DNA of 23,321 nt. Origin: Multifurca ochricompacta (Eukaryota; Basidiomycota; Agaricomycetes; Russulales; Russulaceae). Below the pieces are notes generated by a model, which saw only the letters and a program-made list of their open reading frames with translations, did no database searches and was not told where the DNA came from. Below are positions 9,615-19,838 of this stretch, one piece after another. Position 1 is the stretch's first letter. Each line of letters opens with the position of its first letter. Made by a program: the position numbers and the translations under genes. The DNA lies in assembly GCA_022496185.1 (NCBI GenBank), contig WTXG01000440.1, positions 1 through 23,321 of the forward strand. The letters run 5' to 3'.

Positions 9615-12319
9615 ATACTCTTCAACCTCTCACACTGCAACTTCAAACTCGCACTGACCAATTGTAAGGATGACTCAGGTGTTGAGCATGAAACTGTCAG
9701 CTTTCGCCACTCCTGGTTACACTCATTTTTCTCTTTCATTACGAGCCCTGAACTAAGAAAACTTCTTACTTTTATTCGACCTTAGTTTATAAAACCATCT
9801 TACTATACTACAAAGCGATTAATGCAAGGTGCAAGCATTCGACGAACATCTCCCGTATCAGTACATAGATCGTGCACTTTCTGTGCCGTCTGCACATCCA
9901 TTCTTTATACCCTCTCCGTTACCTCCCCGTCTTTATTGTCAAAGGTTTCACCTTGCTGTCTTCACCTTGCCCATCTTTATTGCATGGTTTTTTACTTGGT
10001 CCTTATTCAAATCACTCTCTAAGGCTTGCTTTACCATACCACTCACCCACAAATCTGGACTTCCCACAAGTATATAAAGGTATCTACAAACGCTTGTAGT
10101 AGTCCAGCGAACACGCAATCCAGCTCTCTCTCTCTCTCTCTCTTTGTGCTAAAAAGAACTTCTCGACGACATACACACAAGGGTCAAATGGAACCTACAA
10201 GCAGTAATTATCTCAGTTCACGCACGATACGTCCACATTTGATCTAGTTAGCTCAAAGGGCGCGTTCTCTTCCTTCTTTCTCTATCTCTCACACCATCTA
10301 GGGAACACTTTGCCTTACACTCACCGCGGATCAAATCCATACAACATACTCAACCCGACATTCAAATATAGCAAGTAACAGAACCCGAATTCACAGCCAA
10401 GTTGGGTCCACCTCCAACGAACAAATTCGAGAAACCATCCACCGCAATGGAGAGGTAAGCTTCTACGCCTCCAATGGCGGCCCAATGTGCGTTGAGCGCT
10501 AGACCGTCCCTTCCGAGGACGGTGAATGGGAAACGATACGAGACGTTGATTCCCGTCGCGCAGACGAGCACGTCGATATGTTCAGCACTTCCGTCTTCGA
10601 GCTCGATGCCCTGTAGGTGTGATGCGTGTGATTGGTGTCGTCTGGAGTGTCGTCTGTGGAAAACAACAGACAGTGCAGTAGATTATATCTGGCAAGTGCC
10701 CATTGGTTGCTCCCGCCCCTCACATTTTCCGTGCATAGAGCTTCCAAGTAGCCGGGACTGGGTGTAAGACGACGACAGCAGACGGCGAATTGTGGAACGA
10801 CTGAGAGCGAGCACGGCACGGTACACGGTCAATCCACTTGAGCACTGAAGAGACCGTTTACTTTTCTCTATGAGCTCCGGATGTGCAGCGAGTCGTCTCT
10901 TCATTACTCGCTTGAATAGTTCTCCAACCAACCAACTTCTGCAAGTCCGAGCCTCGGATAGTAGTCTGAGCAACTGACTAGAGCGAGAGGAATTCCACTT
11001 CCGGAGAGATGATCATCACCCAAGATAGAATAGAGAACGCACATTAGGATCTGCTTCAATCTCGTGCCTGAAGTATTTCTCGTCCCTAAACGCCTCATGG
11101 TCTTTCTCTGGATATAAATCTTTAGAGATTAGAGAAGTCAGTGTGACTGTGAATCTCTATCTATGTGCGTGAAAGATCGTGTGATGCATACAATCGTCGC
11201 TCCCTGGATCACGACCGGCGGGTTCGAGCATGGTGCGAAGGGAGAATGGCTCTCCGATCCACTTCTTTGAGAGGGTATAGTTTGCGATCGACTTGTTTAA
11301 GGACCGAAGCGCGGTGACAAGTTGGATTCCGGAAGAACCCTTAAAAGGACAAGACCCCAGTCAGACGATACGAAAGAGTGCGTTGGAGAGGAGGAGGACT
11401 TAGCACGCTACCAGTCACGCACATTTCCAATGATACCGCGGCCTTATCCCCCAGTCCTTTACACCTTCTTCCCACCCACCCTCCTCTGTGACGTCCCACT
11501 GCGCGCTGTGCAGTACGCGTCCACGGAAATCACCAAGACTTGGAATGGAGGATACCAACACCCATGAAAAGCAGGTACGTCATGTCCTCGATCTCCGCGT
11601 CACGGTCTCCATCACGCCGGATCCTGAGGTGCCATTTGCCCGTCGCCTCATCCCACGAGGCCTGCGTGAGCTCATATCGCAGTTTTATGTGGCACATGAG
11701 CTTGTACTTTTCGACCACTCGGTTGAGGTAAGCGAGGATCTCGGGCCCAAAGGCGTAGAATCCAGACCAGTCTACCACCCTCAAGAGCGCATCAGTTTGG
11801 TAATTCTAAAGGTGGATGGGTGTTTTCTTGGCTCGCTTCTTCTGAGAAAGCGACGCACATTGGTCTCGAAGCTATATTGGTACTGGATAGACGCGCGAAT
11901 GAAGATATCTGACTTGAGAGCGAGTGACGACAGGGAATTGTCTTACACTGTGGGAGGGTATATCACAATGCGAGTCCCTGTTCATTGAGGACTGAACTGA
12001 AGGCTGAAGATGGATGGGAAGATGACTCTCAGAGGGTATCTGTTGACGAACCAAGTACAGCTGATCCCCCTCTCCTTTTCATAGATTGTCAACTCGATGT
12101 TCGGCACCTTCCACGCAAAGCTATAGAATAATGGAAGTTAGTGAGAAGCTATAGAGAACAAAAGAAGAATTTTTCGGACTGAATGGCTACGAGGATGCCA
12201 TAAAATCCAGCACCGATGCATACAACTTCGATAGGGTGATACTCACCAATGGCAAAGTGGCCGAGTTGAAAGTTCTCAGAGTGACTCCTGGTGTTCTCAT
12301 GCATTTGGGAAGAGGCCAT
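9615..12319 (-). pseudogene. FAD-dependent monooxygenase (cyclohexanone-monooxygenase type), interrupted by an LTR and frameshifted
   Basis: ATG at 12319-12317. Exon 1 (to 12180) carries the FAD Rossmann motif (EVVCIGAGFYG). After an intron (12179-12121) comes LTIYEKERGISCTWFVNRYP, then CDIPSHS, YQYSFET, WSGFYAFGPEILAYLNRVVEKYKL, ASWDEATGKWHLRI and LFMGVGILH. The second nucleotide-binding motif (AAVIGN/GSSGIQLV) is split by an intron, followed by AGRDPGSD, KYFRHEIEADPN, CCRRLTPSPGYLEAL, IDVLVCATGINVSYR, HWAAIGGVEAYLSIAVDGF and GGGPNLAVNSGS. This is the order expected for flavin monooxygenases of about 600 aa that oxidise lipophilic ketones or secondary metabolites using NADPH. After FECRVEY (10344) the frame runs into the LTR at 10343-9663 and resumes beyond it with SASLKLQCERLKSI (9660-9615). 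The last 100 or so residues are not found. Additional single-base shifts occur near 11970, 11480-11450 and 10380. The gene is very unlikely to make full-length enzyme. Confidence 0.8.
9663..10343 (+). mobile_element. LTR element, family A, copy 1 (681 bases), inserted in the monooxygenase gene
   Basis: Begins TGTAAGGATG and ends AATCCATACA. The ends are TG and CA within a short imperfect inverted repeat (TGTAAGGAT against TGTATGGAT). Internally it has a TATA box (AGTATATAAAGG near 10070), a TTGTAGTAG block, a CT microsatellite (10123-10143) and a GGTCAAATGGAACC block. Ordered matches along its whole length identify a second copy at 18390-18976. The flanking sequence is monooxygenase coding sequence on both sides. 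Flanking 4-mers (CAAT and ACAT) do not form a clean target-site duplication. Confidence 0.75.
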
Positions 12320-12681
12320 GTTGATAGAAACAGGTTTTCTCGCTTGAATGTTGAGCTTTATATTTTAAAGGGTTGAGTTTCGTGGGTATATTTGGCGATA
12401 AGGGTAAATGATTCTACCCTGGCTGAGCCCAAAATCTGCGGTTGTGGTGGAGGCATGATCGGGAACAGAGAGTGGCATGTGGCCCATCCTCGCGGTGGTA
12501 ATAGACAGACCTCCTGGTTAACAAGGACGCCGCATAACGGCCGCGCAGAGGCCACGTTTTGAAGTGAAGGGTGTAGAAGAGATGGGAGTGAGAGTGCAGT
12601 CCGCCGCTCCCTATGGGTCATCCCGGGCCGTTAGAGCAGAGCCACCGAATGAGTTTCGCGTGCTTGAGCATGTCCCTTGGG
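12320..12681. other. Upstream region of the monooxygenase, no gene seen
   Basis: Only short ORFs without motifs. It would contain the promoter of the minus-strand monooxygenase gene. Confidence 0.4.
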
Positions 12682-12755
12682 TCTTTTTTTTAAAAATCGA
12701 TTTTATTCGCGCTTCAAGGCCGTACCCAAATCGCGCGGCTACTACAGGTACATAA
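12682..12755 (+). repeat. Dispersed repeat, family C, copy 2
   Basis: A T-run, GATTTTATTCGCGC, then CCGTACCCAAATCGCGCGGCTACTA, matching the block order at 9430-9530. The TCGCGCGGCTACTA string recurs exactly at about 19843-19856, just beyond the end of repeat B2, so families B and C may be parts of one element. Confidence 0.4.
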
Positions 12756-12790
12756 TAGCTACTGTTTGATACCAGATACCAGACAGTACC

Positions 12791-12960
12791 TGAGACGGGC
12801 CAGTAGCGACCGGATAGTTGAGGACGGACAGCCGAACACCTGGGTGGACTCAATATATTGATTGTGATAAGATAATCTAAAGTGCAGTTAAAGACAATTC
12901 CACATTGCACACACAACACGTTCCTTCGACAATTGAGTAGTTATATTTCTCTCGCTCAAA
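12791..12960 (+). repeat. LTR-like dispersed repeat, family B, 5' part (B1)
   Basis: Starts TGAGACGGGCC and shares with 19493-19680 the ordered blocks AGCGACCGGATAGTT, AGGACGG..ACAGCC, GTGGACTC, TATTGAT.GTGATAAGAT, AAGACAATTCCACATTGCAC and TTATATTTCTC. The match ends near a poly-A-rich stretch at about 12958-12980. Confidence 0.65.
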
Positions 12961-13193
12961 AAAATAAAAAATAAAAAATGGCCAGATGGTCAGTCATGGC
13001 CCGTTCTGGTGCCGCATCTGTAACATTCAGTTCACTGGCCCTCCAAGATGCAGTATCTATGTGCCTCTTGTCGCCTCTACATCCCAGCGTCTATCTTCGC
13101 TTTTAGGCGGCTATCTATACATAAACCATCGATAACCATCCGCCGCCTTTCGCAGCGATTCTCTTACTCTTCCCCATAACCCAGTCTAGCTTC

Positions 13194-16100
13194 ATGTCTT
13201 CAGCTCCTCATACACACATTCGCACAACTGCCTCCTCTTTTCATTTCAAGCTCATCCTAGATGCTGCTCTGGATGAGTATCTTACAACACAGGAATAAAT
13301 CTGTCCGAACACCAGCTTCTTAATAAGCTGAAAGGATGCGACACTGCGGACGCCGTTATCGACATACTTCAGGGAGGAACGTCTCTGCTTAACATGTTCC
13401 GGAACGGCAAAAGCAAGACGCGGCTTCTAAGGAAGCTTAAACCAACTGTGAATATACTCCTCGCCCTCACGAACTGTGCACCACTCGTAAATGGAATTGG
13501 TTCGGTGGGTCCTAGTTGGCGTGGCCCATTTGCTATGACCGGCTTACAACATGTTCTTTTCAGGTGTTTCCACCCGCACAGGCCATATTTTCTGCCGTTG
13601 ACGTCCTTCTCTCTGTCCGTATCCCCTCCCTTGCTTCCAGTCCATTATCTCACCTTCATTCCAAGGCATCAAAGAAGATCAGTGATAATTACGATTCTCT
13701 ACTCAACCTCTTTGAATCCATGCAACGCTTTCTCATCCGTCTCAAGATTTACACTTCCCGTGAGACCCCCTTTACCGAGTCCATGGTTGAGATCCTCGTC
13801 AAGACGATGGTGGAACTGCTCACCATCCTCGCTCTGGCGACGAAACAGATTCACAAGGACGACTCAGTGAGTAAAATACCATTTCTATGCTCCCACGATT
13901 AAACGTTTGGCAGGGGCGTACGGATGGATGCTGATAGGGGATAATGAGGTCCAGGACGCCCTTCAGAGGTTGGACAAATTGACTCAGGAAGAGTCTCTCA
14001 CCGTAGCGGCGCACACGTTTGGTAATGTGAACAAGATGATGTGTTCGTCATCCCTTTCGTAGTAACATTATAGACAAGGCAGCTAAGACATTCTTTGTAG
14101 ATGATCAGAATGAACAAGGACATTCGGACATGGCTGTCACCTCCCGACCATCTACAATCACAACATTGCGCGCAAACTTTACCACAAGGGAACCGCCAAG
14201 TGGTTCGTTGAAGGCGAAAGATTCAAGAAATGGAAGTCGGAGGGTTCACTTCTGTGGTGAATGGGAATGGTAGGTTGACTGCGTTATCTGGGTGCCTCTT
14301 GTTGCTGACAATCTTTTCTTGAAAGCGGGATCTGGCAAGAGCTCCTTTGGTACGTTTGCCCAGCATTATAGGTTATCGCCAGCACTCATCTGAATGGTCA
14401 GTTCCACCATCGTTGAGGATGTCCAGCGTCTGCGTTCTGCTGGATCTGCCTACTTGGCATACTTTTATTGCGACTTTCAAGACAAGTCAAAGCAAAACAT
14501 CCGTGGTCTACTGTCCTCTCTCTTGATACAGTTATATCCCCAGTCAGATGCCTACCGTACCATCATCTCTGAATTGTACTCGGACACGATAATGGCGAGA
14601 AGCAGCCCGACGAGAAGGTTCTTGCAGAACTTTGAAGGCCATGCTCGTAACACCCGTTCAGGACGCGATGTACATCATCATTGATGCCCTGGACGAATGT
14701 CCCTCACTGGAATGCCGTCTAACGTGAAGAAGTATTGGACCTTATCAAAGAACTTGTTGACCTCAGCCTCGCAAATTTAAGGATCTGCGTTACTAGCCGC
14801 CCCGAACCAGACATTCAGTCGGCTTTTACAGAGCTGGCGCATTGTCCTATATCCTTCATGTGGAAGGCGGGCAAACGCAGGACATTTTCGAATATATCCA
14901 CTTGACTGTCAACACTGACCTCAAATGAGGGTGTGGGAGGCGGAGAGAAGAATCTCGTGATCAAAACGCTCTCGGAAAAGGCAAACGGAATGTAAGCTTC
15001 AAACCAAAACGAATATTTATTTCGCTATCGTTATTAATGTCGTGGTGTAGGTTCAGATGGGTTTTCTGCCAACTGGAGACATTGCGCGCTGTCAACCAAG
15101 GAACTTCCATTTGACGCTCGAATCACTCCCAGAAACACTGGACGAAACATATGAGCCACGCTACGGAGGATTGACGAGAAGGACTGGAAGTTTGCCCATC
15201 GTCTATTCCAATGCCTTGCGTTCTCTGCTCGTCCACTCCTAGTCGAGGAGGTTGCGACGATGCTTGAATTCGATTTCAAGGCTGGCAATGTACCAAGGCA
15301 TGACGAAACTTGGCGAAACACGGACTATGACGGAGCTGTACTGTCCACATGCTCCAGCTTGGTTGTCATTGTCAATCACATCGATGACGAAGGGGAAGAG
15401 GACGAGTATCGTGTTGTACAGTTTGCGCACTTCTCTGTGCGGAATTCCTGACGTCAGACCGGCTGCGGGATCGACGGAAAGGCGCTACACGTTCTCCCAA
15501 AGAATCGCACAGAGTGCTTGCGCAGACATGCTGAGCACGCTGCTAGAATTCGACAAGACCACGGACACCAATACTATCGAGAACTTCCCGTTGTCTCGAT
15601 ACGCCGGCAAGATACTTGGTCGATCACGCGCGATTCGAAGATGTCTCCTGGATATACGAATGGAATGGAAACCTTGTTTGACCCAGACAAGACCCACTTC
15701 CTAGTTTGGATTGGAATATATGACTTGGACTTGTCCGAGGAGGAGGGGACAGAAGACACTTCGGTACACCCGATATACTACGCGGCCCTCTGCGGCTTCC
15801 TGGGCTGGTGGAATATCTGGGGATTAAGCAACCTGGGAGTGTGAATTCTCGAGGTGGCAGATATGATACACCGTTACAAGCGGCATGCGTAATTGGCCAA
15901 ATGGAGATGGCGAAATGGTTGCTAGACCATGGCGCTGATGTCAATGCAGAGGGCGGCAATTGTGGATATGCTCTGCACGCAGCGGCAGACAATGGACATT
16001 TGGAGATCGCGAAATCGCTGCTTGACCATGGTGCTGATGTCAATGCAGAGAGCGGCCATTATGGATATGCCCTGCAGGGAGCAGCATCCAATGGACATTT

Positions 16101-17921
16101 GGAGGTCGTGAAATTGCTGCTAGACCATGGCGCCATGTCAATGCGGAGGGCAGTGATTATGGATATGCTCTGCACGCAGCGGCATCCAATGGACATTTGG
16201 AGATTGTGAAATGGCTGCTAGACCATGGTGCTGATGTCAATGCGGAGGGCGGTGATTATGGATATGCTCTGCAGGCAGCGGCATACAGTGGCAATTTGGA
16301 GATTGTGAAATCGCTGCTAGACCATGGCGTTTATGTCAATGCGGAGGGCGGCCTTTATGGATATGCTCTGCATGCAGCGGCATCCAATGGACATTTGGAG
16401 ATCGTGAAATCGCTGCTAGACCATGGCGCTAATGTCAATGCGGAGGTCAGCTATTATGGATATGCTCTGCACGCAGCGGCAGAATGGACATTTGGATATC
16501 GTGAAATTGCTGCTAGACCATGGCGCTGATGTCAATGCAGAGGGCGGCTATTATGGATATGCTCTGCATCCAGCGGCATACAGTGGCAATTTGGAGATCG
16601 TGAAATGGCTGCTAGACCATGGCGCTGATGTCAATGCGGAGGGCGGCTGTTATGGACACTCTCTGCACGCAGCGGCATGCAATGGATATTTGGATATCAT
16701 GAAATTGCTGCTAGACCATGGCGCTGATGTCAATGCAGAGGGCGGCGATTATGGATATGCTCTGCATGCAGCGGCATTCAGTGGACATTTGGAGATGGTG
16801 GAATCGCTGCTGGACAATGGCGCTGATGTCAATGCGAAGGGCGGCCATTATGGATATGCTCTGCATGCAGCAGTACTCAGTGGACAATTGGAGATCGTGA
16901 AATTGCTGCTGGACCATGGTGCTGATGTCAATGCGGAGGGCGGCCATTATGGATATGCTCTGCACCAGCGGTACTTAGTGGACAATTGGAGATCGTGAAA
17001 TGGCTGCTAGACCATGGCGCTAATGTCAATGCAAAGGGCGGCTATTATGGATATGCTCTGCAGGCAGTAGCATTCAGCGGCAATTTGGAGATCATGATAT
17101 GGCTGCTAGACCATGGCGCTGATGTCAACGCAGAGGGCGGCTATTATGGATATGCTCTGCACGCCAGCGGCATGCAATGGACATTTGGAGATCATGAAAT
17201 GGCTGCTAGCCATGGCGCTGATGTCAATGCGAAGGGCGGCTATTATGGATATGCTCTGCACGCAGCGGCATCAGTAACGATTTGGAGATCGTGAATGGCT
17301 GCTAGACCATGGCACTGATGTCATGTGGAGGGCGGCTATTATGGATATGCTCTGCACGCAGCAGCATGCAATGGACATTTGGAGATGGTGAAATTTCTGC
17401 TAGACTATGGCGCTGATGTCAATTCAGAGGGCGGCTATTATGGATATGCTCTGCATACAGCGGCATTCAGTGGACATTTGGAGATCGTGAAATTGCTGCT
17501 AGACTGTGGCGCTGATGTCAATGCGGAGGGCGGCAATTATGGATATCCTCTGCAGGCAGCGGCATCCAATGGACATTTGGAGATGGTGAAATGGCTGCTA
17601 TACCATGGTGCTGATGTCAATGCGAGGCGGCCGTTATGGATATGCTCTGCAGGCAGCGGCATCCAATGGAGATTCGGAGATGGTGAAATGGCTGCTAGAC
17701 CATGGTGCTGATGTCAATGCGGAGGGCGGCTATTATGGATATGCTCTGCAGGCAGCGGCATCCGATGGACATTTGGAGATGGTGAAATGGCTGCTAGCCA
17801 TGGCGCTGATGTCAATGCGGAGGGCGGCAATTATGGACACTCTCTGCACGCGGCGGCATCCAATGGACATTTGGAGATCGAGAGATGGCTGATCGAGCAC
17901 GGTGCGAGGATCGACATGTAG
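13194..17921 (+). pseudogene. NLR/STAND gene: Goodbye domain - NACHT - ankyrin repeats, many frame disruptions
   Basis: ATG at 13194. Residues from FKLILDAALDEY onward match the fungal STAND N-terminal 'Goodbye' domain, continuing through introns (about 13505-13564, a possible one at 13612-13667, and one starting near 13867) to ALATKQIHKDD and EVQDALQRLDKLTQEES. The linker NKDIRTWLSPPD leads to the NACHT NTPase: P-loop GSGKSS (14326-14346, after an intron ending at 14325), Walker B IIIDALDEC (14671-14697) and VTSRPEPDIQSA (about 14789-14824). The winged-helix-like region includes VVQFAHFSVR (15412-15446). About 20 ankyrin repeats fill 15880-17921, ending GARIDM and TAG. Such proteins bind nucleotide and act as receptors in fungal self/non-self or inter-organism recognition; the ligand is unknown. 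At least ten single-base shifts occur, for example near 13292, 13925, 14147-14160 (two), 14256, 14584 and 14630, plus several in the repeats. It is dead if these are real; if they are assembly errors, it encodes a protein of roughly 1350 residues. Confidence 0.85.
15880..17921 (+). repeat. Tandem array of about 20 nearly identical 99-base ankyrin units
   Basis: The 99-base unit encodes 33 residues, with consensus (split) AEGGYYGYALHAAASNG and HLEIVKLLLDHGADVN. Phrases such as CTGCTAGACCATGGCGCTGATGT recur every 99 bases, with spacing broken at about 16130, 16482, 16967, 17165, 17208, 17275-17325, 17623 and 17796 by changes of one to three bases. Differences between units concentrate at the residue after GG (Y, H, N, D, C, L, R), the residue before LL (W, L, S, F), and the H/Q after AL. 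It is part of the NLR gene. Confidence 0.95.
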
Positions 17922-18389
17922 AGCTACAAGTGGCGCCTTTTAAAGGTCATCTAAATTCAAGGGAACTACTCTGTATCTATTATCTTTGCAGGATCATTGT
18001 TGTAGGATAGCTTGGGCGCTGGCCGTCCCTTCATTTTCAGACCAGAGAATATGCTCTTATATCCAGACAGCTGTATTTAATAAAAATAACTGATACCTTT
18101 GTTCTGGCCGGAGAATCTGAGAGACTCTGTTAGCGTTCGCTCGCATCTGCGTGCTCCGCCGGGCCATTTTCCCGTTCTTTCCGGTTCCTATTGTTTGTTC
18201 TAGTTTGGATTCAATCCACTTGACACCTTTGAGTCATGTGCAAGCTTGATGGTCAATGGTAGGTGATCATTGCGAATTGTCAAGTGTCACTAGATTTGAG
18301 GATGATTCTCATCATTCGTCATATTTTAAACCTGAGAATCAAACTACACGCTGGGCTTGGTTCCATAAAGTATGACTTTTTGTGACTTT
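17922..18389. other. 3' flank of the NLR gene, no gene seen
   Basis: AT-rich sequence with a possible polyadenylation-like TTTAATAAAAATAA at about 18076-18090. No coding segment is visible. Confidence 0.45.
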
Positions 18390-18976
18390 TGTAAGGATGG
18401 CTCGGGCGTTGAGCATGAAACAGCCAGCTATCGCCTCTCCTGAATTAGAGCACTTATGATCTAGTTTTGTATATCTTATCATTTGCATTCTGGGCCGTAT
18501 GCCCGTCCATTTCTTATACCAGTTTCACTACCTCCCCGTCTTAATTGCCAGGTTTTCACCTCTCTGTCTACATCATCTCCGCCTTTATTGCCTGGCTTCA
18601 TCTAACTGACTTCTTTCAACCCTAATTCACCCTCTTTCTGCTTCATAACTAGGTCTCTCTGCAAGTATTTAAAGGTACATACAATGCTTGTAGTAGACCA
18701 GCCAGTAAGCCAACAGAAGCAGAAATCAATCGGCATTTCTACCCCCTTTCTCTATCTTTCTTTTTGTGCTAAAGAACTTCTTGACGACATCGAGCGCAAA
18801 GGTCAAACGGAACCAACAAGCAGCGATTTCCTCGAATTCAAGCACAATACGTTTACATTCGATCTAGTCATCTCAAAAGGGCGCGCTCTCTTCTCTCCTC
18901 TCTCTCTCCTCTCTCTCTCTCTCTCACCAACCAGGGAATACTTTGCCTCACACTCACTGCGGATTGGATCCGTACA
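18390..18976 (+). mobile_element. Solo LTR, family A, copy 2 (587 bases)
   Basis: Begins TGTAAGGATGG and ends GATCCGTACA, giving an inverted terminal match TGTAAGGAT/TGTACGGAT with TG...CA ends. The flanks carry a 4-base direct repeat, CTTT (18386-18389 and 18977-18980), consistent with a target-site duplication. Inside are TATTTAAAGG (about 18666), TTGTAGTAGACCAGC, a pyrimidine-rich tract (about 18893-18930) and CAGGGAATACTTTGCC, all in the same order as at 9663-10343. No retroelement genes adjoin it. ORFs across this segment are artefacts of the repeat. Confidence 0.75.
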
Positions 18977-19492
18977 CTTTTATGAAACATATTTCCAATA
19001 TTCCATCACTTATTACTTACCAGTACTTGAGAGAGAAGAGGAATGGATGGGTCCATCTCGCAAGAAGAGAAGAAGAGAACCAGTACCGGTACCTAAGTGG
19101 AGAGATCTTGACCGAAGACCGACCCCGTCCGTACTCACTTCAATGTCCATACTGATTTGAACACAAACAGTATATAAGTTTCTTTTTTTGAACACCCTTT
19201 CTGGATACGGCTACAGCATGACCATTAAGGGCTTGATTACTCCGGAGTAGATAGGCAATATAATATCCTAACCAAATTTGTCCAACAAACTTCCCGACTA
19301 AGCGACGAGTTAACAAGTGATCAATTTCAATTGTGGTGGTCATAGTTGTCCCCAAATCTGCCCCTATTGTAGTCGCGCAAGCACACACATAAATAATAGT
19401 TCCCATCCTTCCCTCTCTACGGCAACATGTTAAATTATCCAGGTAATTCTTCGTATTTTCATCCAATTCCTATATTGTTCTCTGAAATTTGT
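18977..19492. other. Intergenic, nothing supportable
   Basis: Short ORFs on both strands without motifs, and a T-run near 19180-19190. Confidence 0.45.
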
Positions 19493-19838
19493 TGAGACAG
19501 GCCGGTACTAGCGACCGGATAGTTCAGGACGGGACAGCCAGACACCTTAGTGGACTCGATCTAATCTATTGATCGTGATAAGATGAGCTAACATGCGTCC
19601 ATTAACTGATTCAGAGACAATTCCACATTGCACGCACCGCACAACACGCTCCTTCATATCTTGTCACTTATATTTCTCCCTTTATTGTCACACTCTTTTA
19701 GCACTATATAAGGACTCTACTTTGTACGCGTTCACTTCACTTTTGACCACAATACCTGAAGTGAGTATTAGTATATCTTATCTTTACCATAGTTAGCTAA
19801 TGCCTAGTACTAGTAATAGCTTATCTGCTATCTAAACA
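19493..19838 (+). repeat. LTR-like dispersed repeat, family B, most complete copy (B2)
   Basis: Runs from TGAGACAGGCC to TCTAAACA (TG...CA ends). It includes a TATA box (CTATATAAGGACTC near 19703), then TTCACTTTTGACCAC and GAAGTGAGTATTAG. Its 5' half matches 12791-12960 and its 3' half matches 5325-5560, so the three copies overlap to define one element of about 346 bases with LTR-like promoter structure. No clean target-site duplication was found. Confidence 0.6.

Noticed and set aside
13394..13870. 158-codon ORF overlapping the start of the NLR gene
   Set aside because: It reads the NLR frame only before the intron near 13505 and then runs out of frame across the intron; the downstream residues are not family-like.
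15880..17921. CRISPR-like regular repeat array
   Set aside because: The 99-base period is translated as 33-residue ankyrin repeats, with no short repeat/unique spacer structure.
9663..18976. The two family A LTRs as the ends of one 9-kb retrotransposon carrying the NLR gene
   Set aside because: The copies differ substantially in sequence and length, the first sits inside a monooxygenase gene whose remainder lies between them, and no gag-pol sequence is present. Two independent solo LTRs fit better.
18684..19160. 158-codon plus-strand ORF
   Set aside because: It lies mostly within the second family A LTR, has low-complexity serine/leucine runs from a pyrimidine tract and no motif.
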